Assembly (NCBI GenBank): GCA_963969595.1
Contig: OZ018411.1
Location: 5,148,501 to 5,212,500, forward strand
DNA length: 64,000 nucleotides
Direction of reading: 5' to 3'
Source: Neckera pumila
Lineage: Eukaryota; Streptophyta; Bryopsida; Hypnales; Neckeraceae
The notes beneath the pieces were generated by a model. The model was not told the DNA's origin. It did no database searches and saw only the letters and a program-made list of their open reading frames with translations. Below are positions 47,601 to 60,365 of the stretch, one piece after another. The translations under genes were made by a program, and so were the position numbers. Positions within the stretch are counted from its first letter, which is position 1, and every line of letters begins with the position of its first letter.

Positions 47601-49032
47601 CCATTAGCACCCTGTGGTTTGTCTCTGCGTTAGCCACATCACAGATGCTATCGATCCTTGCATCAAAAATCAAACTCTGCCTCCATATATATCCTGCTCT
47701 GTACTCGGTCTCAGTAGGAAAAACCACAGGTGCTTTCGTAATATTCTTCGGCAACACTCTTCTAGGGTCTTGCTCCGGTTCACCTTCAGAGGAATCATCC
47801 TCAATAATAGCATTTTCGCCATCATTTCCTTGTGGAGGGCGGTTTTGCAAGGCTGCTTTTCGACGACGAATCTGTGCTGCTGTTTGTTTCCTGACGCCTT
47901 GCTCTTCTACAGCATCCGTTGCATGAGTGCGCCGCCCTGGTTGGTCTCTGGACATGTCTGGCACTGCAGAATCACGTTACAACTCATCTCCACCACGTCC
48001 TCCACCAACATCCCCTCTCCTAACAGCACCATGTCCTGTACGATCGGCAACCCTTCCAGCATCCACGTTGGCCACTACAACATGTGACCTGTATACTCTA
48101 TCACTTGAGCCAACTCTTGGTTGCCTTGATCTTGGCCCTGGTCCGATTTCCGTGACTGTGGTTGGAGCTCCTTCTTCTCCTTCACTAGGTAACTCAGGAA
48201 AAACCGTGGGTTCATTTGATACAGGATTCAGAGTTGCCTCTCCCCCTGACTGCAACAATTCTTCAGTTACTTCCATCTCCACTGATGGTGGCCTTACTAC
48301 TGCGCTCCCTGGCAGTTGTACCTCTTCATTATCACCTGTAGGTTGAACAACAACATTGGTTTCCGCAAATTGCACACGTTGACGCTGTGCCCTTGGTGTA
48401 CCAGAAAAAAACCCTTCATCTGCATGGATTCCTAATCCTTCTTGAACAGCAGCTCGCTTTCGATTCCGTTCATCCAAAGGAACCCAATTTGGATTCACTG
48501 GCGTAGCAAGATTCTGATACACTTCATTGAAGTCTTCTGGATCTCTTGGTGCAGGCCGCTCTTGAACACCACTTGGGTTCATCCTTTCTAATTCTTCACG
48601 GCTTAGAATCTCCCAGTATCGATGACGCAATGCTTGCACTTGTTCAGTGGTCATCTCCATGAATCTCTGAACCGCTCCCTCTCGTTTAATCTGGAATTCA
48701 TGAGGCACTTTCTTCCAATCTTTTGCCACACTCTTCAAGCTACGCATGGGAGTAAGAACTAAGAGAAGTTGTTGCGGAACTGAAGCCATCATCAACATCT
48801 TCTTCAATTTATACTTCTCAAGTGTTGTTTCTGTTGTGGTCACCAAAACAGTCAGTCCTCCATTAGCGGTGCCCATGAGGCCTTCGATGACTCCATGTGA
48901 AGACGCCAATGCAGACTCATAATGCCCCTGCCCAATTGGAAAATCTGTGATCCACAAAGAAGACCTGTCATTGTTGTATGCTACGATCCACCATCCGTGC
49001 TCCAACCACTTCGAATGAATCTTTGGTGCCAT
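44654..49032 (-). pseudogene. Broken gene: ParB/DGQHR-like plus methyltransferase-like protein
   Basis: One long minus frame from ATG 49,032 (MAPKIHSKWLEHGWW, after an acceptor TTTTCAG) to 44,654, about 1,460 codons, is broken by TAA at 47,977-47,979, a small frameshift near 47,420, TAG at 46,262-46,264 and TAA at 46,070-46,072. Middle part: FIPLEQHITKEWLESN then IVWELVDGQHVVGACKRA, like the DGQHR/ParB-N motif with V for R. Next part: LWIFDCRRGGSQGED..PWSNEDYSKVV where beta-class DNA amino-methyltransferases have D-P-P-Y, then FERTPVELKRL and ETGYVGHDVI..FVYDRLQ where they have the AdoMet FxGxG region and GRdvi..E...RL. Both catalytic motifs are altered. The tail is acidic and Ser-rich. The family is an inference from motif order; it may be a transposon protein or a diverged methylase relative. 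Confidence 0.6.
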
Positions 49033-49040
49033 GATGCCCT

Positions 49041-51060
49041 GAAAATGAAAGTTCAATAATACTTTAGTATGCACTGAAGTTCTAAGAAGTTTTAAAATAA
49101 ATTAGAAGAAATTAAATATTGGAATTTCTATTATACCAAATCTGAAAGACACACTATCTTTGTTGTGAGTTCTGAAAAACTCATGCAATAAAACAAATGA
49201 ATATTCTTTCCATGGTACTAAATGTAAATAAAGAGAGGACTAAGCTTACCAATGAAAAAAACCACTCTAATCCAACAACAGTCCTATTGTTCAAATCAAA
49301 TGAAAGTGTTTTCGAATAATGTCCTCGTTCTATGCATGACAATGAATATCACAATTGTTCTTACAAACGCACTACACTTTTAGTCCAAAAAAACTCAATA
49401 TAATTGGCATGTGAAAATCTTATTTATCTCTTCTCAGTGCAACAGTACATGTATAATTTTATCATTACCTTTATATGCTGTTCTTTGGTCTATCAAATAA
49501 AGTAAAATCAGTTCCACACTCTAAAGTAAAAGTGAACTTATAAAAATCCATCACTATACTTTTTAGTTCCTGAACTCCAAATTCGAAACTCAATTGAACT
49601 TATTTAAATGTTAACTTTTACATGTTCTATATAGTTCACTGTAACAATGTGTTTGAGTTTAATAAAACTACATAAAAATTGTAATGTCTAATTGCTTTCA
49701 ATGTATCCTTTGCTCATACTGGCTCGACAAACTGTTGAGGTACATAATGGACATCACATGGGAACTTCTTCCATAAATTTCTAAACAAAAACAAACAACT
49801 TGAATGCAACTTGATTGCAACTAGAATATACATAATATATTGGTATACAATGCTGCAGCAGCAAAACAAATTGAAGAACCATTCACACAATAACAACGGC
49901 CATGAAAGAAAACCAAAAAAAATTTAAGGAAAGCCAAAAAAAATAGTTCCTCAAATTCTAAATTTCATTAACCTACGCTTCAGGACCTTAGAAATATATG
50001 GCAGTTGAAATGGAATCCTTCTTGAACTACTGATAGACAAAGTCTTCATAGTTGGTATACTAGATACCTTCTAACTGCTTTTGAATATCTACTCATACAG
50101 ACTTTATAATAGAGAATTCCCCCTTTGTACATTGTAGGGTACACATATCCATTCCAACTTCAACATTTTATTTAATTTCTCCTTTAAAAACATTGAACAT
50201 TCAAACCTTGTTAACCTTTTTTTTAATGTATTCTGAATACACAGTACCTGAAGTCAAATGTTTCCATGAAACAATCATAAATTTCACTTCCATAGGAGAT
50301 TGGTGCTTACCTTTGTTCTGAAATAGAACCTCCAAAATACATACATATCGCTAAAAAAAATTTGGAATGATTCCTGAGATTACTTTCATCTCGGTTTTTC
50401 ATGGGGGGTTCTCGAATTTTTTTAAAGATGTCATAAAACTTTTGCTTCAAGATACTCTAATTTTCACTTCTGGCATTTCTTTGGAACGAACATAATTATG
50501 GCTCTCAAAAAGAATTTATTTATAATTAAATTATATGAGACAACAAGGAATGGATCAATACATCTCCCCTTGCCTGCTACTTCAAAATTCTTCATCAATT
50601 GTATTTTTGCATAAGATTATGAAGTCTAAATTTTACAAATTCATAAATTCTAGAGCCTTAGTTTGTTTACTATCAATTTCAATAAGCAACCGAAATTAGA
50701 CATTACAGTACTGAAGGCAAGGAACTTAAACCTTGAAAAGTCCCCCATAAATTGAATGGATTCAATGAATTTAACATTTTATATTTTTTAGTTATAAGTT
50801 TCATAGTAATTTTGACTACATCTTCATCCATAAGATGTAGTGGATTTATGAAATTCTTCATAGGTAATCATGAAACAGTTTGTTTTGGTATAAATTCATA
50901 TCTTCCGCAAATAGTGCTATATTTGCAAAGAAAAAATAACAAGCTTCAAAGAATGAGAATGACATCGGCATGAGTAAATCCCGACTAATATTAATGAAAT
51001 ATTTTTATTTTTTAAAAAAGGGGGAAAAAATACCTGATGCAAATCTGCTTGTTGCTCTTG
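49041..51060 (-). other. Probable intron/leader of the ParB-methylase-like gene
   Basis: The acceptor TTTCATTTTCAG ends at 49,039, seven bases before the ATG, so an upstream leader exon is expected. A candidate donor on the minus strand is TTTGCATCAG|GTATTTTTTC near 51,033, and a similar TTTGCATCAG|GTATTATTCT occurs near 53,800. Otherwise AT-rich; the frame at 50,752-50,973 (+) has no recognised content. Confidence 0.3.
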
Positions 51061-54000
51061 ATTCTACAGGGAACTATATAACATGTGTGATTGTGCTGCT
51101 TCCAATGTCAATTGTTGCGTTTTGTGACCTCTGATTTTCTGGAGATATTTGGTAAAGCAACATGCACTATCAATAACTCCACCATTCTTTCTCTTCTAGA
51201 ACATAGGCTTCAAAATCAGAGGTCTCAAATTCTCCTAAATACTGAATTACATTCATAGAACATAACAACCTTCAATTTGAAAAAAATTCAAGAAGAATTA
51301 TAAGAATATTGATACGACTCCAAGGTTACACTACTGAGAACAAAGTGAAAATAAAATGGCAAGCATCATAAAAGAGAGAAACAATTTACAATATCAAAGT
51401 CGGTACACTAGCCTTCAGGGAATCCTTTGGAGCACCTGTCATGTGGTTAAGTAAGTGTGAATTTCAATTTTTAAGTAATAGAAAATAAATAATTGAAAAC
51501 TATGTACTTGGTAAAATTAGTTTTCATTTTCAATTTATTGTTGCCTTTCAATGAAACCACTTAATCTGCCAATCCAATATAATTCACTTGAGTAACAAAT
51601 GACAACTTTCTCCTACTGTCCTCATTTAAAGCTATTGACCATATTATATTCATTTTGAATACAGAAGATAAGTAAAACAAACTCAATTGTCACTTGAGAA
51701 CTTTAAAGAAAATGATTTTCTGTGGAACATTTTAAAGTCCTAGTTCCACAAGCTCACAATTGTTACTGTCCCAATTTAGTTTCTTTTATTTCAATTGTTC
51801 TTACAATAAAAAAATGAATTTTTTTTAATAAATCATTAATTTTGTAATGCATTTTGAAAACCAACTTCCCAAAATTAACTATACAAATGTCTACTACAGT
51901 CGCACTGTTCTAGTTCAAAAAAATTAAAATATCCTAGTGTATCAACCACAATTAAATATGGGGGTGGATTCACGATACTATGGGAAACAATTTAAGGGAA
52001 CCGTATTGTTAATATATGAGTAAAAGGATGATTATGATTGTTGATACCTTGTGATTACCATAAATAAGAATGTATCGAATAGAGAAGTAAAAATGGAGGT
52101 TCTCTAAAGCACAGTACAAAAGATAATTGAACAATGATACTTTCATGAATTCTTAATTCCTATACAACAATTTAGCCAATATCCAATGCTTTAATTTATT
52201 TCATTTTTGTGGACCAATAAAAAAGATTTTAAAAAGATTTTTTTCGGGCAACCTTCATATCTTCTTTCCATAGTATAATAAATAAATAAATAAATAAAAT
52301 CATAAAGTGCACTTGTACAACTTCTCGGAAAAAATATATTTATATAATGAAATTTTGTAGATACAACAATTTGATAAAATTGTTGTGTGCTTTACATTTT
52401 TGTTTTCACATTTTAGGTTGTGTCATTGTATTTAATTCTCATCATGTTTTTACTTGTATATAACTATGTGCTCACAAAAAAATATCAAATCTCCTTCTCC
52501 TTGAAATATTTCTATTTTACAATGTGTGCAATCAAAGTTTTAGAAATGCCTCCATTTAATTATTACACTAATCTTCCACTACATAAAAAGTTCAAATTGC
52601 ATATACAACTAGTATATTCAAATATTGGCACCTTGCAATATTAATGAAATATGTAGACAATGTGATGCTTCCGTTTGACGTTAATAAGTAGACTATATAT
52701 CCTACTCTTGACAGAGTTGCCACGTCCAATTATACAATGATGACTTTTGTCATTATTTTTTTTTTCACATGCACATGTATGAACCCCTAAATGCCCAAGG
52801 TTTTATTTGAGTTCTAGAATTTTGTTTTAATTTACAGAAAAACAACTAGTTCAAAAGTCGACTCACATTTTTTATAAATTAAAGCATCCTAATTCTAAAA
52901 AATAGACGTATTAGAGAATACATGAGAGTAAGAAACACAAGAATGTCACCTTCCATCTTAAGATGAAAACACTAGAACTAGAGGATATTCGAAATGCAAA
53001 AATGAATTATAGTCTTCCATTCTTTTTTTTTTTTGTCATACCTAATTCATACCCCAATTAATGTACGTCTTTTCACTATTTGGTTCATACAATTTTTGAA
53101 TTAAATGTATATTGTGATTTTTTGGATACAAGAATAGTTAAAGGGGAGGCTTGCTTGTAAGAGTCATCAACACTACATGAAGTGAATACTGCAATGCACA
53201 CCTTTGCCAAAAAAATTTAATAGAATAATCATGTCAATCTTCTGTGAAATCACATATTCCATACATGCACTGGACTTCGATAATAATTTTTCAAAAAACA
53301 AAACCATTCAAAATATCAAATTTTTTACTTTTTTTTTTTAAACTATACAGTATTGTTATCACAAAACAAAGGTGCTTTCATTATATTTGGGTAAAAATAA
53401 AAGATTTCCAAATGAAACAATAGTTCACGATTAGTTAACTTTGATTTTTAGAATCCATTTTTTGTCCCTGTGTTTTGAAATATGAAATTTCTACAATAGC
53501 TACGTCCTTCAACGACATCTGTCTTGGAAAACATAAGAAGAATATGCTATTCTGACAAAAACTTAACCACATCTACAATTACCTTGTCAACATAGAATAA
53601 AAATCTAAATATCAATGAACCAAATAAGAATTTTTGGTTTTTGGTTTTATAACATTTTGAATGACAGAAGACTTAATTACAAGTTTAAATCCCCTTATAT
53701 TGAAATCGCAATTCCTAATGTTTATTGATGAAAAAATAGGCTTCACTACTGTGGATCTAAACTTAGACTTTTACAAAAATCATAATCCAAGAATAATACC
53801 TGATGCAAATGTTAGGTGCTATTAGCTTGCAAACTACCACATTGCATGTATGATGGTAATGCTCCCGCTCTATGTAGTTGAGCTCCTTCACATGTATTCC
53901 TCAAAGGAAACCTACCATATCCAAAAAAATATCAACATCTTCAATTGTGCTTCATTCTTGAAGACTTGTGACTGTCTTAAACTTTATTTCACTTTATAGT

Positions 54001-55170
54001 GACGTGTCCAGTAGGTTTAGGAAATTTACAGAATCTCAATTTCTGGAAGTGACTCAAATGAAAAATATTCCTTTCTAATTATCACTGACCATAGGTAATT
54101 CCTACAAAACAAAAAGATCGCTCAAGTGTTAAAAAATTGAGTGATAGCATAACACAAATGCAATTTAGTAATAAAACAAATCAAAGTAGTAGGTCAAACA
54201 TAAGACTACTTAAACTATCTGACCTTGCACTTTTCAAATGACCTACACATCAAGAAAAGCATCTTTTTAAACAAATTACATGGTCGGTCATGTTCGAACA
54301 AGTATACTTACAAACCTCACGAACAAACTTAAATTAAATTTTCAAACACTTCATGAAATAATTTTTTTAATTCATATACAATACAAGTATCAGGAATTGT
54401 TTGTTTGTGAAAGATTCCTAGTAATTAATTTTTAGCATTTATAATGGTTGTTTGTGAATGTCTACATTAATTCTACTAGTATGACATTGCAAGTGACAAT
54501 GTTTCATAATCATTTTCATTAACAAACGGTTATAGTGAATAATAACTAAATTCAATGAGTTTAAATGAGGAACTCGATTTTGGAGTGTGGCCTTGAAACG
54601 CTTGGCCTTGATTCACTAATACATGTGAAGGACACATACCTAACTTTCACTTGTTATCTACCAATTTCTATAGATTTCTACTCAGTATCCACCTATGTGA
54701 CAATTTAAGTGGTCTAGGGAATTGTTTATTTGGAAAATCATAGAAATTACATACTGCATCTAAATTTTTTTTATTTTTTTACTCATCATTTTAACTTGTC
54801 AATAGTGCAAAAATATTAATGGCAAGAGAAATTGCATGCAACTATGAATTGCTTATTATTGACATTCCCAGCTCCATGGGTGCAACTCTCAGTCTCCCTA
54901 AACCCTCAAGGAATAAAGAATCACAGTTTGAAAATGCCCAATTTGATTCGCCATAGTGTGAGTAATATAATTTAGATGAAATCAAATATAATTGGCCACA
55001 TTTCCATATGACCTTCTCAAAAACTGCTAAAGATTAAATACATGAGGCCTGATTAGAGCTTCTTGGTCATTCCAGGGCCAACACAGTTTTAGCCCTTCCT
55101 CATAAAGCAGGGCTTGCAACCCTAATTCAGATTGCACATCTGCAGTAACGTAAGATTGTCTAAATCTAAT
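51061..55170. other. AT-rich intergenic DNA, no gene
   Basis: Contains an AAAT microsatellite (52,277-52,300) and a lone subfamily-3 end (GAACCCCTAAATGCCCAAGG, about 52,781). Open frames such as 52,420-52,644 (+) are composition-driven. No RNA gene is recognised. Confidence 0.45.
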
Positions 55171-55666
55171 TAAAGATTTAAGGGAGTGAAAGTACAAGAA
55201 GACACAACACTCGCGAAAGCTAGAAAAACGTAGTTGAAGATAATATCTTCACAAGAATTCAGGCTCCTACTTGCACAGTTATCAAACTTGAAAGAAAAGA
55301 AAAAAAAATGGGCAATTACAACCATGAATATCCTGTAGAAAGGTCTGAAACCAAAAAAAAAAGGCTGAAGTAATTTCCGTGACAAACTATCTATTGTGAT
55401 TACACGCACATGTGGTTTGGCTACCTCCCGCCCCCAAGACACAACAAGAACCGTCGATTGTGTTTTAAAAAAATTCCACCCCCACCTCCTGCCGTAGATC
55501 TGAATTTCAGATTCATTCTCAGATTTTAGATCCAGACATATATCTGAATTTCAGCCAATTTACGGATACACGATACGAATACTGAAAACGCTACGAATAT
55601 GAAAATACAAAAGTTAACCCATATCGTTTGCTGTAGACAATACATTTGGAAACTACAATCAAGAGG

Positions 55667-55722
55667 TTGGTTAGGGTTGGGGTTGGGGTTAGGGTTGGGG
55701 TTAGGATTGGGGTTCGGCTTGG
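55667..55722. repeat. Telomere-like hexamer tract (TTAGGG/TTGGGG)
   Basis: Units in order from 55,671: TTAGGG, TTGGGG, TTGGGG, TTAGGG, TTGGGG, TTAGGA, TTGGGG, TTCGGC. The period is six, not the seven of the usual plant TTTAGGG. The minus strand would encode an Asn-Pro repeat but that is a shadow. Confidence 0.9.
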
Positions 55723-56103
55723 GAGAAGGGGGTGTTGGGGATTTAAAAAAAAATTTAAATTGGGGTTGCTCACATTCACCTGCAATGCACATTTGCTCAC
55801 TATCTGTTCAAAATACAGGCACACACACAACCATAAGCCTGGAGCATTGCACTTCATTACAAGTAACCATGGTGATGTCCAAATTTCCAAAATTTTAATG
55901 ATATCACAGGTTCAAAATGCAAACGTACCCCTGGTCTGCAAGCACCTGCACAAACAAAGAGATGGATCAATTGAACTACAGGAAATCTCAGTCACTCCCT
56001 ACACCATTCATCAGTCTGATGCAAAACTGAATTGAAATAAAAGCCTAAGTAAAGGCTGCTAAATTTCAGGGATTGACTATCCATCCAAAAGACAGACACA
56101 ATT

Positions 56104-56364
56104 ACCCTGATGGGGGCCTGTGCTTCATCCACTGTCTCTGTAGCCAAAACCCGCAGTATACTTGAAGAAACGGAACCTTCTTAGCTGAAACAGGAGAAAT
56201 TCCAGAAACTGATGGATATCTGTTGTGACCGTCAAAAAATTTTGGCCTCTTCCACCGAATTTGGTTTAACAGCAGCCTGCGAGCAACTTCCGCTTCCAAA
56301 TTCTTTTTCAAGAATTTCAGCCACCACAATTTAGGCCTCAATACATGAACGCCTTCCAGTTTCT
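56104..56364 (-). CDS. Possible internal exon, unknown protein
   Basis: A minus-strand frame of about 86 codons without its own ATG reads RPKLWWLKFLKKNLEAEVAR, then WKRPKFFDGHNRYPSVSGIS and VPFLQVYCGFWLQRQWMKHR. It ends near a donor CATCAGG|GTAATT. It is basic and Trp-rich and in GC-richer DNA than its surroundings. No homologue is recognised and partner exons were not found. Confidence 0.25.
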
Positions 56365-57860
56365 CTCAATGTGAAACACAAAGATCAACATTACAGCGCT
56401 CAATCACTGAAGCTCAGTGACAAACCTCAGAATTCAAAGATCACTGTTGCTCAAATTCTCTGATCAAGCTTCATCTCTTCAGTTACGATCAGTCTCTCTC
56501 CAACCATACTCCAATGACATGGCACTCGACAATCTCAAGAAATCCCTCTACTCACTGAGTCTTCCACCAAAGAAGAACAATTCGAAGTTCTAAGAAACAG
56601 TCGCTTGCACCTGGTTCAGAAATCGCAAATTCAGACAAGCATTCACGGACTGCACTCCATACCCAGCGTGATCACCTCCAGACCGGGTACTGCACAAAGG
56701 TAATATCACTTTTTTCTATCAATAACAACAAGCGGAACAACTACACAGTAGGACGCATAGCATACGGTGGCATATAATCCAGATCCTCTCTTACAGAATC
56801 CAGTTCGAGGACCCAGAAAAATGAGTCGGCAATAATCCTCAACATCACATGCACTCCCCGATCCAACTCTCAATTCTCTCGGAATTACTTGCAGCTCGCA
56901 CTGAAAATTAGGGTTTCTGGGAAAACAAGCAGAGCAGGAACATAAGGGACCAAAACAGAATAGACACGTAGGTTTCAATCTGGACTTTTCTATCCCAGGC
57001 TGCGGGAGGAGCCCAATGTGATAATATTGTGGTCCTCTCTTATTCAAAAGGCCCGAACACCTTTAAGCGAAGAGAATGTTCAAGCAAATTCAGGGCAAGT
57101 ACTCTCAACAATGGCACTCACAGAAATGAGTCACAAGCTTCTTGTGTAAGACTGAATATAGCAACACTTCTTCCCAAGGCGGCAACTGGACTACCAAAAA
57201 TAACAAGCACGAAAAGACAACGAAATAACGTAAACCCTAACAGTTAGTGAGTGGAAGCTGCAGAACCTGAACTCTAACTTGCCAATGTCATTTACATGCA
57301 ACCAGAATTGACGAATTCCTGGTGCACCCTCTCCTGCCCTACCCTGCCTTGTCCTGCGCACGCAAAGATCAAGTCACACCTGCCCAGTCCTGCTCACGCA
57401 AAGAGGAAGTCACACCCGCCATTAACAACGGCCATATTGCAAGACTAAGAGAATCCGACAGAAAGACGGACACACAAATTCTTCACTTCCGTCAAGTGAA
57501 GAACTCGCCCAGGCACCTGGTGAGCTTGAATTCCTCCCAACACTCCCGTGCTCTCAATCAATCACACTGTACTGTCCTTGCCACTACTGATTTCATTTTG
57601 CAAGTCAGGGAGGAAGTGGCGGCAACTGCAGAGGAGCACAGCGACGGAAGAGAGAAGCGGCGCAAGGTAGGCGCACCGGAAGAGAGGAGCGGCGGAAGAG
57701 ACGACAGCTCAACCTGAGGTGAATTCTCCACCCCACCCCAACTTTTCCTGCCATCCACGTGGTGAAGGTCACCGAGAAACACGCCGCAACGTCATTTTCG
57801 GGAAGGTCTAGCACACTGTACCTGTTTGTAGGGAAAACCTGCGTTCCTCTTCTCACTAGA
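56365..57860. other. GC-richer region, no confident gene
   Basis: Open frames on both strands (for example 56,706-57,047 minus and 57,322-57,717 plus) lack recognisable domains and splice support. The direct echo TCCTGC(CT)CACGCAAAGA..GTCACACC near 57,350-57,415 is a local duplication. Could be leaders or introns of an unseen transcript. Confidence 0.35.
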
Positions 57861-57940
57861 ACTTGCTAGTGAACAGTATTTGTGGTCAGACCCCCCGCAC
57901 ATGGGGAGGGTCTGACTACAAACACTGTTCACTGGCAAGC
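57861..57940. ncRNA. Long near-perfect hairpin (small-RNA precursor or MITE tip)
   Basis: ACTTGCTAGTGAACAGTATT..GTGGTCAGACC (57,861-57,892) pairs with GGTCTGACTAC...GTTCACTGGCAAGC, ending 57,940; the 32-base arms differ at four positions, two of which can wobble on either strand. The GC-rich loop CCCCGCACATGGGGA can itself fold. It resembles a plant miRNA-precursor stem by shape only. Confidence 0.45.
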
Positions 57941-57999
57941 AAAACGTCTTGTGACGGAAGGCTTTCCAACGAAGGACACTTTCTTTCAGCCGGGTCACT

Positions 58000-59114
58000 C
58001 ATTTTGAAACCCTAACTACGAAAATCAACAAACTAAGATGGCCATTGGCAATACGAAACAATTAACCAACAATCGCATTGACGACAAGTGACGGAGATTC
58101 AGTGCAGTCCTTGTATGCAGGTATGAAACTATGAGCACATGAAACAAACTTGCCAAATCTCTCCTCCTTCTGGACACAGAATTGAGTCTCTCCCACCGCA
58201 AGCACCGACGTGAGTTCTGTGTATCCGCTACTACCGGCTTGTCGTCACAATTGCTGTGAATGTCTGCACTGAAATTGGAGACCCTATTTCGATTTCCGTC
58301 GAAACCCTAGGTTGTTCTAACTCGCAATCACCCGGGGTTATTGCACCTGACGTCCTGTTGTCGCATGTTCCTGTCTGCAGATTTGCCTGAGAAACCGAAC
58401 ATTGAGTCCGTGCTTGCCCTGAGAGGGTTCCCTGTGGTTGGACTATTGAAACTGGACTGTTTGGGAGAACCTCGAAAGCTGCCCATGAGTTCTGTTTGTT
58501 GGAAGAGTTCGAAGAGAGGCCTTCCTGAAGTTCCCATATTGTTCCACTCTGCAGCTCTGACCCCTGTAAGTAACACCACGCAACTTCGTTTGAGAACTAG
58601 AAGCAGATCATCCTGCTAGACGCTTGTACGCATGTCCCTACGAGCATTGCAGTTGAACCTCAAAACTGAATTGTTGCCGAGAAAAACAGGGTAGCGCAGC
58701 AAGAAATTGCTTGTGGGCACCTCCGAATGATCTGAAATTCCACAACGTTCACTGCACCGATTTGCACTACTGCTCTGCTAAGTCGAACGGACAGGGAGAC
58801 TTCATTTGAAGAGAACGCTGGAATCCACGGTTAGTACAAACCCTAGAACGAAGCGTGCAAGATGTAGCAGGATTGACTAAGTGTAGGATTTACGACAATT
58901 CAGTTTCCGCTTGTTTCGCTAATGAAGAGAATGCTTGTTTAGTTTTTTTTTGCCTTTTTTTTTTAATTTGTTTGTTTGTTTGTTTGTTAAGGTAAGTACA
59001 CCTAAAGTGCAAGCTTCCTAAAATCAGGCAGTGGATATTGTTGTATAAAATATACTCCCTCTATTCATATGACTGTTTGATTGCTTTTGGCTCCATTTCT
59101 TATCAGCACATTAG
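58000..59114. other. GC-richer region with possible exon at 58,381-58,568
   Basis: On the plus strand an acceptor CCTGTCTGCAG|ATTTGC precedes a stretch open in one frame (LPEKPNIESVLALRGFPVVG...) to a strong donor CCCCT|GTAAGT. No family is recognised; it may be an exon of a leader or non-coding RNA. On the minus strand an ATG at about 58,002 after AGTTAGGGTTTCAAA opens only 28 codons. A TTTG microsatellite lies at 58,967-58,988. Confidence 0.3.
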
Positions 59115-59290
59115 GAATTTGTAGTTTATTTACATGGTGTGCATAAAATGCATCCTCAAAGAATCTAGAATCCCCTTATGACTACGAACGGGACCCTGCA
59201 AATTTTATTTAAATATAAAAATGAAAACCGTACTAAATTTTGCTAGATTGTTTAATAATGCAAATTATGGTCAGTTACCTTTCATTGAAA
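59115..59290 (+). repeat. Dispersed repeat, second copy of 7,178-7,350
   Basis: GGAATTTGTAGTTTATTTAC, ATGGTGTGC, GAATCTAGAATCCC and the end GTCAGTTACCTTTCA follow the same order as the copy at 7,178. No coding content. Confidence 0.6.
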
Positions 59291-59428
59291 ACTTCCGGAT
59301 AGTGTGTCCCGCAACCGCATCCTCTGTACTGCCAGAGAGCCTTGTAGAAAAAGTGCTGCACGGGTTTAATTATGTGGCATTCAAACTTACAATGTAAAGG
59401 TTTTTGAAATTTTGGAGTTCATTTTTGA

Positions 59429-60365
59429 ATGAACCTTTATAGGTCAGAGACTATGTTTTCACCAAAGACACTAGAAAACTTCCGTTTCTAGTACAAGTAT
59501 CAAATTTAAAGAAAAAAACATCTTTGGAGACATGTAATCATAGGGTTCTGTAGTCAACTTGTTAGAAAATATGTAGAAATGAATTCGAAATTTTCCACCA
59601 TGTACATTGCAATATATGAGCATCTGAATTTACAAAAACCCTTGTTTTGGCCCTACAAAAAATCGGGCAACAACACTTCACAAGGTCATATTCAAATGAA
59701 AAAATGTCCAATATCGTGGTTACTCTCTGGATTCATTTATTAAAACAATGTAGGTACATGGTCAAAAAAATTCACCTCATTTGTAATTGTAAAACATGTA
59801 TGGAAGAAATAGGTTGTAGAAAGAAGTAGAGAGTGATTCAAAATACCAAATTCTTAAGAATTTAATTATGAAATTGGAAATTGTCAATCCCAGAGGTTGT
59901 AATGTAGCAGTAAAGAATATACATCCTATGCTTTAATTTTTTTTTCCAAAAATATTGGAAATTGAGTTAAATAAAGGACTCTAAAGTTCATTTTAGAATA
60001 GGGAATTCGAGACAGCCTGCAAACTAGAATACCTCATAATTTTCATTTCATAAATTAGAATGGAATAATTCGAAGCTGTATATGTATATATAAAGCTAGA
60101 GAATGAATTTGAAATTTGAATTTTGTTTTAAAAATGATTTGTTCCGAATTTTTTTGAGCTGCCCGCCAACCATTGAAAGAGACATATCAGCCAATAACTT
60201 TTGAAGCATGTAGTAAAAAGTTTTGAAAATATTTGGGCCTACAAGCTACTCCATGGGCACATATTGTTTGAAATTTCTAAGACTGTGAATAAGATTTCCA
60301 TTCGTACTGAGTTGACCAAAATCGCTATGTTGTCAAAGAACGCCGTTTGGTCCTTCAGGGGTTAA
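59429..60365 (+). mobile_element. TTAA-type element R10 (subfamily 2), uninterrupted
   Basis: The left end is decayed (TGAACCTTTATAGGTCAGAG) and the right end reads TTTGGTCCTTCAGGGGTTAA. It is the intact counterpart of the interrupted element at 40,686-42,508 and gives the empty site GGGCCTACAAGCTAC near 60,235. Non-coding, about 0.94 kb. Confidence 0.75.

Noticed and set aside
55526..55792. Asn-Pro repeat protein on the minus strand
   Set aside because: It is only the translation of the telomere-like hexamer tract.
57322..57717. 131-codon plus-strand frame
   Set aside because: No domain, repeated short segment inside, and no splice or promoter support.
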